A stretch of 64,000 nt of DNA from Diphasiastrum complanatum (taxonomy: Eukaryota > Streptophyta > Lycopodiopsida > Lycopodiales > Lycopodiaceae), in assembly GCA_029204225.1 (NCBI GenBank), contig CM055095.1, positions 59,717,914 to 59,781,913 of the forward strand. Reading direction: 5' to 3'. A program made the translations under genes and the position numbers. This document shows positions 1 through 12,599 of the stretch, piece by piece. The notes beneath the pieces were generated by a model, which worked only from the letters and a program-made list of their open reading frames with translations, was not told the DNA's origin and searched no databases. Each line of letters opens with the position of its first letter. The stretch's first letter is position 1.

Positions 1-550
1 AATATATACAAACAATAAAAAACAAACAAAAACATCAATTTAAGATGATAAAAACATACCTCGTCTATTGTTTGGATGATCGTTAATTCCTTCTAAGATG
101 CATCTTTTTTTTTCTCTATAAAAGCAAACAATGAAAACCAAATCATTGTTAGATTATAAATCAAATAATCATTGTTAGATTACAAATCAATCAACAAAAT
201 GAAAATTGTTAGAATACAAATCAAAGAATCATTGTTAGATTAAAAATCATCAATGATTGTTACATCAATCTCACCATGTTGAAGATAATATGAAAATGCA
301 CTTTATGACTCAAATGTAATCTACCAAAATTTAGAATGCATAATATACCTCATGAATAAACAATGAAAAACTAACAAACAAAACTATCTCTCTCTCTCTC
401 TCTCTCTCTCTCAAAAGCTTTTCTTCAAAATTTAGAATGCCTAACATACCTTATGCATTTGCTTGGATTGTCTCCTTTCCTTCTAAATTTCTACAAAAGC
501 CAACAATGAACAATCTTTCACTAACCAACCAATAAACAAATCAATAAACA
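1..550. other. AT-rich intergenic DNA with short degenerate repeats
   Basis: No gene is visible. A short motif close to ATCATTGTTAGATTA recurs several times between about 140 and 250, giving a degenerate local tandem array. A small (CT)n run lies at about 387-412. The block looks like decayed repeat DNA leading into the large CT microsatellite. Confidence 0.5.
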
Positions 551-558
551 ATGAAAAC

Positions 559-777
<219 letters not shown>

Positions 778-879
778 CAAAGATTTTCTTTCAAAAGCTT
801 CTCTTCGCGAAATCTATTTGCAAATGCAGTCGAGGACCCCACCTTTTCCATTTCGCAGGTTTTTTTTTTGTTAAAGCAT

Positions 880-1300
880 TTCTGCGTGGCACTGCCATGC
901 GTGGCAGTGCCATACCCTAAAAAAAAATTCCAGAAAACTTTGCACGGCATGGCAAGTTCTTGCTTGCTGGAAAAATTTGCCACGCGTGGCACTTCAAAAA
1001 CATTTTCAAGCACTTTGCCACGTGTGGCAAACTTTACCATTCTCGAAAAAAAATGCCATGCATGGCAAATTTCCAGAATTTTAAGCGTGGCAGTGTGACG
1101 CAGATTAAAATTTGAATTGCTCTGAGCCCCCCCCCCCCCCCAATCTGTTTGGAGGAGGAGCCGGTGACGGAGAACTTTGATGGCAGTGCCATGCATTCAT
1201 TGCCACACAGTTTGCCACGCGATTGCCATGGACATTGCCACGCGAGGGCAGTCATGTCAAATCTGGTCCCCGTCTTATGTGTGTGGCAATGGGCGTGGCA
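880..1300. repeat. Cluster of TGCCA-N-TGGCA palindromes
   Basis: Palindromes related to TGCCACGCGTGGCA recur: TGCCACGCGTGGCA near 978, TGCCACGTGTGGCA near 1016, TGCCATGCATGGCA near 1053, and further half sites on both sides. The centre varies between CGCG, CGTG and TGCA while the TGCCA/TGGCA arms are kept. No convincing reading frame underlies it. Confidence 0.6.
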
Positions 1301-1499
1301 ATGGGCCTATATGTGTAGTTTTGTTAGTCGGTCTATTATGACCATATCGCAATCATATGCGGTCTTCTATGGCCATATTGCGATCTTATTCGGCCTAGTT
1401 GCCGTCTGTTGCGGCTCTATTGCAGCCATAGTATATATATATATATGTAAAACTATTACATACATAATATCTATTTGTTACATAGCAAATAATTAATCA

Positions 1500-2930
<1,431 letters not shown>

Positions 2931-2933
2931 CTC

Positions 2934-2988
<55 letters not shown>

Positions 2989-3255
2989 ATAATATTGGGG
3001 TCTTCTACGACTATAATGCGGTCTTCTACTACCATATTGCGGTCTAAGGTCATATTGCGATCTTTTGCGGCCTAGTTGCGGTCTTCTGTGGCTCTATTGC
3101 GGCCATATTGTAGATATATATATATGTAAAATATAATTACATACATAATATATATTTGTAATAAAACAGATAATTCATGTATATATAAAACTGACATATA
3201 TATTGCAATCTTATTCGGCCATGTTTTGATCCTTTGCGGCTCTATTGCAAGCATA

Positions 3256-3312
<57 letters not shown>

Positions 3313-3376
3313 ATTTATTGTATATATACATATATATATATCACATAATACTGTTAAATATAATAAAAAATGCTGT

Positions 3377-3404
3377 AGAACCTCCCGCCGCGGCGGGAGA
3401 TTCT
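3377..3404. repeat. GC-rich hairpin, copy 1
   Basis: AGAACCTCCCGCC meets GGCGGGAGATTCT around a short centre, giving an almost perfect stem. It is preceded by an AT-rich microsatellite. Same hairpin family as the copies at about 4064, 4527 and 5012. Confidence 0.8.
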
Positions 3405-3611
3405 GAAATTTTGAAAATCTGAATGTGGTCTGAAAAAATCACTCTTAAGCCGCGTTCAAGCTAAAAAGGACCATAGGCACTCGCAAAGATAATGAATGCG
3501 GCCTTAGTCGGCTTATTACGACCATATTGCTGTCTTATGCAGTCTTCTACGGCCATATTGCGATCTTATGCGGCCTAGTTGCGGTACTCTTTGGCTCTAT
3601 TGCAGGCATGG

Positions 3612-3768
<157 letters not shown>

Positions 3769-3772
3769 CTAT

Positions 3773-3808
<36 letters not shown>

Positions 3809-3957
3809 GATATATATTATGTATTGCATATATACATATATATATCACATAATATTGCGGTCTTCTACGGACATAATGCGGTCTTCTACTGCCATATTGC
3901 AATCTTATGCGGCCTAGTTGCGGTCCTCTGCGGCTCTATTGTGGGCATACTATAAAA

Positions 3958-3995
<38 letters not shown>

Positions 3996-4063
3996 GTATT
4001 TTATATATACATATATATATATCGCATAATATTATTAAATATATATATATATATATAAGTAGT

Positions 4064-4097
4064 GGCAGAACCTCTCGCTGCGGTGGGAGGTTCTGCC
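4064..4097. repeat. GC-rich hairpin, copy 2
   Basis: GGCAGAACCTCTCGC faces GTGGGAGGTTCTGCC. Stem substitutions partly keep pairing (C-G to T-G). Flanked by (AT)n. Confidence 0.8.
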
Positions 4098-4131
4098 ATA
4101 TCTTTAATATATATATATAAATTTAGTTTTT

Positions 4132-4178
<47 letters not shown>

Positions 4179-4526
4179 TAGATATAATGCATAATATATA
4201 GTATATAGTATATAAACCCTCAATGGTTTAGGCCTCTAAGCCGAGTTCAAGTTAAAAAGGTCAGTACGCACTCGCAAAGATAAGGAATGCGGCCTTATTC
4301 GATCTGTTACGACCATATTGCAGTCTTCTACTTCCATATTGTGATATTATGCGGCCTTGTTGTGGTCCTTTGTGGCTCTATTGGGGGCATAGTATATATA
4401 TATATATATATTTGTTAAATAATAGATAATTCATAAATATATATAACTTATGTATATATATATATATTTATTGTATATATACATATATATATCACATAAT
4501 ACTATAAGATATATATAAAAAATGAT

Positions 4527-4558
4527 GCGGAACCTCCCGCTACGGTGGGAGGTTCTGC
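4527..4558. repeat. GC-rich hairpin, copy 3
   Basis: GCGGAACCTCCCGC faces GTGGGAGGTTCTGC, again just after an AT-rich run. Spacing to copies 2 and 4 is about 460 and 485 bp. Confidence 0.8.
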
Positions 4559-4559
4559 C

Positions 4560-5780
4560 CTGGTTTTATATACAAAGGAATCTGCCACAGGGCCGCATTC
4601 GCAACTGCAACCTCACCGGAAAGGGCCAACATGTGGTTCATAAGGACTACTGGTCTCAAAGGAAGAAAATCGCAACTTACAAAACCCTAAGTTCAAACCT
4701 GGGACGACCCCGGGTCATTGGACCGTAGAATACCACAACTGTAGTTCATGCAGTTCTAGCGAAAAGCATCACAGGTCCTGCCATGCGGTCTACACGAGGC
4801 ATCACAAGAAACCGCAAGGATGCAACATGCGATTTGCACGACTCGGCCGAAGACAACCGCAAGGTCAAGATTTGGATGACTTAGTCACAGACAACAACAA
4901 TCGCAAGATTGCGGTCCCCTACGACACGACAAAAAGAGGGCTTTCACGGCCGCGCTCACGACCTCCAATGAGTGCGGTAACAAATGAAAGTACTCAGACA
5001 ATGATGCAATCAAAACCTCTCGCCGTGGCGGGAGGTTCTGAAATTTTTTTCAAACAAAAAATGAAACACTCAGAACCTTGCAGTGCAGAATACCTGCAAA
5101 AAATATAGTTTAAGTAAAATGTCAAATAAAACATCAAAATAATTCCAAGACATGCTTAATGGATCATTAGATATTTAGGCAAAATTGGGCGCACATCTAG
5201 AATCATTCACGAGCTAGAAATCATGCATCTACCATGCTAGAACTTGGAAATACATGAAGATATGATCAAAATCACTAAGATATGATATAATACTAATTCT
5301 TTCCATACAAAAGCATTGATACATCACACTTCACACGTGTAGAATCAAGTACAACAAGAAAAATCATATTCTACACATTAGAAGTCAGGATATCATAAGA
5401 AATATGCAAGTGATAGACATAGAATTAAAAGAGGAAAGTTCTCCATAGAAACTGACAACATGAAGATCATTTCTCCACTGTTTTACAACTATTTATAACA
5501 TCCATAATGCCATTTGGCCAGTTTCCCTAAATTTTCCCTAAAATGACAACTTCTAGGTACTTCACCAAAAACCTAGAAATAAGTGACTAGTTTCATTGTA
5601 TCTCAACTAACCAATAACAGCTCTAAATCTGACTTTATCTACTTATGTACTTGCTAAATTATGAAAAGGAAACAATTTTTAGTCCTCGTTGACATTAAGA
5701 AATTTGCCGTCCTAAGCTCATCTGTTTGTTGTGCAAGCCGGTGCACCAACCAATGCAAATGGTATGAGGTCTCGGTATAA
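4560..5780. other. No recognisable gene
   Basis: Apart from hairpin copy 4 nothing is identifiable. Short open frames at about 4522-4728 and 4827-5108 show no recognisable domain. A CACACGTGTAG site near 5333 resembles the palindrome found in the LTRs of this window, so part of this may be an old LTR. Confidence 0.4.
5012..5039. repeat. GC-rich hairpin, copy 4
   Basis: AAAACCTCTCGCC faces GGCGGGAGGTTCT. This copy lies outside the microsatellite block, in otherwise unique-looking sequence. Confidence 0.75.
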
Positions 5781-6029
5781 TGCCATTACAAGGTTTCCCT
5801 GGCTTTCTCGAGCAAAATGTCATAGGCTGGAAGAGTTGGGAATTCAAAACAAAGACAATGGTAGATAGGAAAAGAATATGTAGAGGTTGTGGGGTGAGTT
5901 GGAAGTGGAAGAGTTAGCTGTGTCGTTGTATCAGTAGCAACGGGGATGGTAGGAATGGTGGTAGTGGTAAATGAAATGGTGATGAAGGTGGTATCAACAA
6001 GGGTGATTAGTGGTGAGATAAGTACAGTT

Positions 6030-6108
6030 GTGAAAATTGTCAACATTTCCTTGCTAGTTTGAGGCCTAAATTGATAATTTTTGTACATAGTTTTGGATCT
6101 AACATTTC
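6030..6108 (+). mobile_element. Copia LTR fragment
   Basis: The sequence starting TGTGAAAATTGTCAACATTTCC matches the beginning of the LTR at 42418 for about 75 bp. It ends exactly where the F-box reading frame on the other strand begins to make sense, so it appears to have truncated that gene. Confidence 0.65.
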
Positions 6109-6639
6109 AAACAGTTCCGGCTCGTACGTCGCATAATCCAAAATTTGCGAATAACTTGTTACACACACCAATCCATCTGCGGAGGCAATTTTGTGCCACA
6201 TTATATAGTTTTGCTGATCCCTTGAACGCATAAGAGGAAGCGGAAATTTATACCACCTGTTGCGGATAGGATCGTAAGCCCATGGGACACCACTGTCCCC
6301 AATCGAGTAGAGCCTTTTAGCTAATATATACCAAGGACGAGGGGGCTAAAGTGGGTCGTATGCCACTGGTACTAACCGTGCTGTAGTTGTAAGGATCCGG
6401 TTTAAGCGACGGGAAGCGTAATTAGCGATGAACGTTCCTCCCTTACGAAGAGGCATATTCGAGATTACTTGCATGAACGCATCATCTGACATCTTCTTTA
6501 ACAAAAATAGGGGCAGATCTCTCTCATCAATATCCGCACTATTATCATCCTGCTCATTCTGGTTCACCACTAGTCTGGGTGGCACACATCTGGGTAGACT
6601 GAACAAGTGATAATTAGGTTCCATATCGATGTCAGCCAT
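6105..6639 (-). pseudogene. F-box/kelch-type gene remnant
   Basis: The minus-strand frame starts MADIDMEPNYHL. It runs through an F-box-like segment (LKKMSDDAFMQVISNMPL...RRLNRIL, residues about 48-85) and, beyond a single in-frame TAG at 6346-6348, continues in the same frame into a kelch-associated segment (PWAYDPIRNRWYKFPLP, then ASADGLVCV). This order is typical of plant F-box/kelch substrate receptors of SCF ubiquitin ligases. The gene is cut about 175 codons in by the LTR fragment at 6030-6108. The first 20 or so codons are duplicated at 6856-6918 with CT-rich DNA between. One stop plus truncation make it a pseudogene. Confidence 0.6.
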
Positions 6640-7020
6640 GCGCGCTCTTTCTCTCCTTTTCTCTCTCTCTCTCTTGCGCCCTCTCTCTCGCTCTGCCCTC
6701 TATCTCTGTCCTGTGCGCTCTCTCTCTCTCTCTCTGCTCTCCCTCTCTCTGTCTCTCCTCGCGCTCTCTCTCGCTCTCTTTCTATCGGTGTCCTGTGCGC
6801 GCTCTCTCTCTCCGCTCTCGCTCTCTGTCTCTCCTCGCACTCTCTCTCGCTCTTTGGGTAGCACACATCTGGGTAGACTGAACAAGTGATAATTAGGTTC
6901 CATATCGGTGTCAGCCATGCGCGCTCTTTCTCTCCTTTTCTCTCTCGCTCTGCCCTCTATCTCTTTCCTGCGCGCGCGCGCGCGCTCTCTGTCTCTGTCT
7001 CTCTCTCTCTCATTATTGTT
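6640..7020. repeat. CT-rich block with a duplicated F-box 5' end
   Basis: About 95 bp at 6575-6665 (gene start plus CT-rich upstream DNA) recurs at 6852-6950 with few changes. CT-rich sequence lies between and after the two copies. Confidence 0.75.
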
Positions 7021-7950
7021 ATTTTTCTTCTAAAACCTAAAAGAACCCTAAAATATTAAAAAACACACCTCTTTCTTTCCTATGCACGTCCCTTCTTCTC
7101 TCTCTTGCCCTTTTATACCTTTCTCTCTTTTTAAAAAAATCTCTTTCTATGAATTTTTAAAGTCACATGTTCTTTCTCTAGAAATTTCTAAAGTCACATG
7201 TGATTTTCAAGCATTTCAAATGCCCTTCAAATAAACTTTAGGGCAAACGTGGCCCAATCAAATGGCAAGAAACTTGTTTTCTCCATCACTGTTGACATTC
7301 TCCCGCTCGCTCTCTCTCTCACACACACACACGGACAATGATCGATTCTCCTATACATTATAAGTATTGGTCGTTCCCCTATAGATTATAGTAATGGCCG
7401 TTCGCCTGATTTTAAGGCCCGTTTGCCCCTATATTATTTAGGGTAAAATAATATAGTGCCTGTCATTTTTTTCTATTTTTAGATTGATATATTTTTCTAT
7501 TTTATCTTTTTTTTTCTCTCTCTCTCTCTCTGTACATTATAATAATGGACGTTCGTTTGATTTTAAGACCCTTTTGAGTTCTATATTATTTTGCATTTTG
7601 CATAATATAGGGCAAAATTATATAGGGCCCTATCATCTTTTTCTATTTTTAGATTGATATACTCCCTGGGTGTGCGACAGCTCGTGCAGAGACTTCTGCA
7701 TGGTGCAACAGCCCGCCCATGGAGAGAGAGTGAAGACTCAGGAGAGAGGGTGCGACAGCGCGTGGAGAGAATGATGCCTGGGTGTTGAGTGCGACAGCAT
7801 GTGGAGAGAGAGAGTGGAGAGAGAGGAGAGAGAGAGAGGAGAGAAGGGAGAGGAGAGTGTGCGGAGGGAGGGAGAGCAGGGAGAGGATAGAGAGAGGGGA
7901 GAGAGAGAGCGCGGAGAGAAGAGAGAGTGTGCCTAGGTAAGAAAAAACAA
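7021..7950. repeat. Intergenic DNA with a 150-bp degenerate duplication and GA-rich tract
   Basis: The segment at about 7360-7500 (ATTATAGTAATGG...TTTTTAGATTGATAT) recurs in diverged form at about 7535-7665. A GA-rich tract follows at 7720-7935. No gene is recognised. Confidence 0.5.
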
Positions 7951-9160
7951 TGTGAATGAGGTGGCTTTTGAACTTTATGATGGGTGGTTCAAGTTGATCA
8001 AACTTTTGTCTACGCATAAACATTTAAATGAAGAAACTGTAAGGGAGCATGCGACTTTATGTAAAAACATTGCCATGGAATTCATAAAAAAAAGAACTTA
8101 GCTATATGGCAATAAGGACACAATTGCAAAAATACAAATTGCTAAAAATGAAAGATTATGGCTCACAAATCTGCTCTACATTAATGGCATTGACAAGACA
8201 CAACACAATCCCAGTTTCATATGTAAATTCCTTGTACAGAAGCTTGCCCTAGATAGACTTAATAGTCCTGACTTCAGCCCCTTTCCTAATGATCAAGAAA
8301 ACTTTGTTACGGAAACTATCGCTTATGTCATGGAAAAGCTGAATGGATTTCTACCCAACATCTTCATGGGAAATGACTCTTTGCCATATCTACTTTGTAC
8401 GTACAAAGCCCACAAGGAATCTTTTAGATGGATTACCAACGCGCATGACTGTTGCTTTACTAAACTCGCAAAATTCCTGACAGGAGCTCTTGGTATGCTG
8501 TCACCATTCCTCAAGGAAGGTACAGGGCTTAAGGCAAAAACATATAAGGGTATCCTAACTGTGGATACATACTTATTTTGGTAGTGCGAATCCTCGATCG
8601 ACTTTTATCTCAATTTACCATCAAATATTACCAATGTATGGGTTCCAGATATCTCTAAGTGTTATGAAAACATACCTTTAGATGACACTAATGGGCTGAA
8701 AACTATCATGAATAAATCCATTACATATGCGTTCGAACATTCTAATAAGTTGTTTCTGAGTTTTAAATGGAAACAAGAAAGGGATGCCTTTAAATGATCA
8801 TGGAATAATAAAAAATCGAAAGGGTGGTACAATATCAATAAAAATCGCTTATGCTTGTGGAATGCCTTCCTAATAGACAATTGTATTGTCAGGCTAGGAA
8901 ACAAAACCTGGAGACAAATTCATGGTATACCGATGGGTTTTTCATGCTCACCTACTTGGTGTAACTAGTACCTTGCGTTCTTTGAAGCTCAATTTATTAA
9001 AAGACTGGCCAAGTTAGGTCTCAGAAAGGATATGAATGTTTTCTGTCACTCGTTTAGATATATTGATAACATTTGCTTCATAAATAATCCCATTCTTGAT
9101 GCATTTATGGACAAAAATTAGATTAGAGTACCAGATGACCCTTTCTGGATTTATCCTCGA
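7950..9160 (+). pseudogene. Penelope-like element reverse transcriptase remnant
   Basis: A decayed coding stretch reads on the plus strand through several stops, for example at 8582-8584. Recognisable blocks in order are PYLLCTYKAHKESFRW at about 8385, WVPDISKCYENIPLDD at about 8640, a W-R-Q-I-H-G-I-P-M-G-F block followed by CNxYLAFFEAQF at about 8910-9000, and FRYIDNICFINN at about 9053. The Y-I-D-N block stands where Penelope-like reverse transcriptases have Y-x-D-D. No GIY-YIG endonuclease is visible, so the element is 3' truncated or of a type lacking it. The alternative, a LINE or group II-like RT, fits the PMG and FRYID blocks less well. Family assignment is from memory of motifs. Confidence 0.6.
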
Positions 9161-9242
9161 GTTTCTTGAAATCGAAAAGAAGTCTTGTGTTGTGGATGTA
9201 GTTCAAAGTGCATGGGGTATTGATCATATAACACATTATATA
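9160..9242 (+). pseudogene. Fragment (copy C) of the WHLA/QGME transposase-like gene
   Basis: About 27 codons read EIEKKSCVVDVVQSAWGIDHITHYI. They align with the segment just before the last intron of the two larger copies (DAWGEDHITHYM at 54505-54540, DAWGETHITHYM at 37741-37776). The fragment ends at a GTAAGT, the same place as the conserved intron donor, and a copia LTR starts 5 bp later. It lies directly after the Penelope-like remnant. Confidence 0.6.
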
Positions 9243-9247
9243 GTAAG

Positions 9248-10053
9248 TGTGAAATGCAAAAATAAGCTTGGTAGAGGTCAAAAATCTTGTATATAGATAA
9301 ACACACATATGTGGAGCCTGTTCCCACGTGTGAAAATAGTGTACTTGTCATGTAACATAATCATATAGGTTGTACATATGATTTAATTCAAATTCTAGTG
9401 GCTAAAAATGCCAAAAACTAGTTTTCTAGGCATATGACACATGACATCAATCTATTGATTGCATGAGCCACATCCTTTGGTTAGGTGTCATATCACATGT
9501 GTGGAATAAGCTGAAGTAGGCGAATTTTTGACTTCTAGAAGATTTCCAAGTAGATCTCCATATAGAAGGAAATAAAAATGCTCAAAATAAAAGGTTTTGT
9601 CCAAGTGTCAGTTTTGCATGATGAATCATCATATGACAAATAACCTTCACACATGTGGGATCAAAGGGATGATCAGTACTACAAGCTCCCACTTATTGTA
9701 TATATAGAGCCACATTGGGCCATAATCAGTGTGAGACACCAATCTTGGTTTTGAAAGCAATTTTGAGTGATTCTGTCCATTTGTCTACATTTGTTTTGAT
9801 TGTTTTGAGGTGCTATCAATGTGTACTTGATTTTCAGGTTGGAGTCCGTACTCAGACAAGGTTTCACACGTGGGAAATCAGAAAGTACACCTACCTTCAA
9901 TTAATGATTGTTCTTGTTAGGATTTGGTGTCTAGAATTGATCTAGATTGATCTTAATCTCAAGTAGATTGATAGATCAAGTAATCTGACAACCAATCCCT
10001 CTTGAGGATCAGATTAGGATCCACTCTTGGTCTTTTTTGTACTTTTTTGCACA
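9248..10053 (+). mobile_element. Copia LTR (TGTGAAATGC...TTGCACA), about 806 bp
   Basis: It starts with TG and ends with CA, immediately followed by a tRNA-Met primer-binding site, so it is the 5' LTR of a plus-strand copia element whose body is mostly missing. Its first 170 bp match, inverted, the fragment at about 59780-59957. It contains a CACGTGTG G-box site near 9327. Confidence 0.75.
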
Positions 10054-10066
10054 TGGTATCAGAGCC
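10054..10066 (+). other. Primer-binding site (initiator tRNA-Met)
   Basis: TGGTATCAGAGCC directly follows the LTR end; it is the standard plant copia primer-binding site. Confidence 0.85.
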
Positions 10067-10289
10067 TAGTACAAGAGGTTTTGTTGAAATTGATAGGGTT
10101 AATCCAAATCAAAGCCAAAATTAGCAGTCTTTCGGAAACTAGTCAATTTTTTTTTTTGTGTAGCATTAGAGGAGTTCTAAATCCAAAAAGACCCTTTGTA
10201 AAGATTCCTTTTATTTTTTTTCTCAATTTTTTTCTTACACATGGACCAATCTGACCCCAATGCAAGACGGACCACATAACGGTGATCAC

Positions 10290-11376
10290 TAGCCATGGTG
10301 GGCACTCGAAGCTTCTACACAAGTTGAGCATTCAAAAAATTGTGAGTACTACCTGAATCAAATAGCACATTTACATCTTTCCCTAATATATTGCCTCTCA
10401 CCCGAAACAATCGATTAGGCTTGAAAGAAAGTGCACTAAAGTTACAAGCACAAGCACAATTATTTAACAAATTGACTTCCAATTTACCTGTCGGTAAATC
10501 CACAGTCATGAAACTTGACGACTTTGCTTTCCATTCGTGTTTAGCATGGTGCACGGGTTCATTGCAAAGAAAACATAGATTTTGCTTCAGCGCTGCCAAT
10601 CGTGCTTTGTCTTTTACCATGAGTTTCTTCTTATTCTTTTTCTTCCTTGACTGTTGGTACGCTTCTGCTTCCAATTCGTTGAAAAACTACTTCTTTCAGT
10701 TGTTGGCTTTTTCCTGTTTGGGTTTCATCGCCGTTTGGCCGTGCACACTTTTTTGTGAGGGTACAACGGTGCTATCATAGGCCTTGGCCACACGGATAGC
10801 ATCTTCCAGTGAATGGAGGATATTTCGTTTGCACTCATTTTGATAGTCAGCTGGCAGTCCAACGATGAACTGCCATTGTGCCAAAAGGCAATCAAACAGC
10901 AGCACCTTGGCCAAAGAGTCCAAGAACTCTTGGACATAATTGTCCAGTTCTCGGTTGTCCATTTTGCAGTTGATAAAAATGAATATACAGCTCGAAATTG
11001 TCTACCATGACAAAAGCTTTCCAGAATTCCGTTAGGAATCCAGCCCAAGTCACTGGTTTCGTGGAAAGTTTCCTCCACCAAGAGGAGGCCTTGCCTTCCA
11101 GAAACAATAGAACTGAGGATATTTGCTTATCCTCGCCCAAGTTTGTTGAGGTGATGGCCTGCAATTGGTTAAATAGGTTTTACATCTGGTTATCTCGTTG
11201 TTTATTACTCTGGTGAAGTTCCAGTACTGCCTTGCCCAGAGTGAGTGATAATTTATTTTAATCGAGGGCGTCATCACTGTCTGGTGATGCCGGTTGGATT
11301 TTTGTGTCATCACTAGCCGGTGATGCCGGACGGATTTCTGTATCCCCCATCACTAGAATATCATCTTTGTCCATTG
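10290..11376 (-). pseudogene. Ty3/gypsy gag-protease remnant
   Basis: Reading the minus strand from about 11376, a start (MDKDDILVMG) is followed by broken frames. They contain a retrotransposon gag block (LEGKASSWWRKL, then LAQWQFIVGLPADYQNE), a degenerate zinc knuckle (CFLCNEPVHHAKHEW, last Cys missing) and the aspartic protease block DVNVLFDSGSTHNFL. This order is that of gypsy Gag-PR. Several frameshifts and stops separate the pieces and no RT follows, so it is a truncated dead copy. It lies downstream of, and opposite to, the copia leader at 10054. Confidence 0.75.
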
Positions 11377-11379
11377 CAA

Positions 11380-12365
11380 GTGTAACTGAAAAAAAAAATT
11401 CGTTTAGTTTTAATTCCATTACGGGTATAATATTCGATCAGACAATGTATACAAAAAAAAAATGAGTTTTTCAAAATAGACCAATGTAATATTAAATTAT
11501 ACCAATGGATATTTGCAATGCTGACAATTTAAACAACAAAATATATAACCATTCAAATGCCATAAAAACCCAAGTAACACTAATTAGAAAAGCCATCTAC
11601 TTTACTGTACTCCTAAAATAACAGTCCAGAATGACTGAGAAATAAAAGGGGGAAAATCACAAGTTTTAAAAAAAACCCCACCTTAAACACCCACCCCACC
11701 CCCCCACCCACCTACCTTAACTCATAGAATGCATGGCAAACTCTTAGTTTCTTAAAACTAAAGATTTCTAAGCATCCCAGGAGCCCTCTCCCCCTCAAAT
11801 CCCTCCATGTTTTCCGGGCCACGGAAACCCGAGCTACCAGGTCGCAGCCCTTCCTTTCAAACCCTCAACAGTTTTTCTTGCAGGAACATGTAGTCTGAGG
11901 GCGCACATGAGGGTGGTTTTTCCAGCGGATTCCCTACTCAACTTTCTGAGTTTCATTCACAGTTTTTCAAGTTTACTTTACAGAAAGCAGTGAGCCAAAT
12001 GCATCTGCTGTTTTTTTGCAGATTGCAACTGCCCTAACAGCGATTTACATAGTACTTTGCTTTACTTTAGCTAGTTTCAAGCATAAGCAACTTCTGATTA
12101 CAATTTTGCAGGGTTCCACTTTTTATGCCTGAGAAACAGGGTATATGTTCCCGAAATTTTCTCAAAAACTACGACTTGCAGGTTACACATCTATTATACT
12201 AAATAGAACTTGTTCTGAACCAAACCACTTCCAAGAAATGGCTTTACAGGTTCCAATCCCTGCAATCAAACTGTTAGTTTGCTGGAAAATGAAGCATAAG
12301 CCTATAACTCCACATTAGACAGCCTTGCAAACCTGTCAATTCACACCAACACTCACATCCAAATT
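11380..12365. other. No recognisable gene
   Basis: AT-rich sequence with a C-rich patch near 11690-11710. It may be the gypsy leader or LTR, but I could not find a matching second copy in the window. Confidence 0.4.
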
Positions 12366-12599
12366 ATTAGAGTATTTTTGCCTCTATTTCTGCCTTTTCC
12401 CACTGATTTAACACAAAACCGGCTTCCAAAAAAGCAATAGACAGCATTCGAAATACAAGAATCACTACTAAAAGAACAAGAAATCTGAGGAAAAAATCAG
12501 CATAACCAATAAGGTAACTGTTCCTTCTATAATGAAGAAAATTTTTTCTATCATATGGATCTAGAAAATCAATCAATCTTTTTTTGCTCAAGTCAATGT

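Noticed and set aside
10054-10066. tRNA gene suggested by tRNA-Met-complementary sequences
   Set aside because: These 12-13-bp sites (also at 27022, 28255, 31079, 41841, 43252, 49745 and 55118) are LTR primer-binding sites; no cloverleaf surrounds them.
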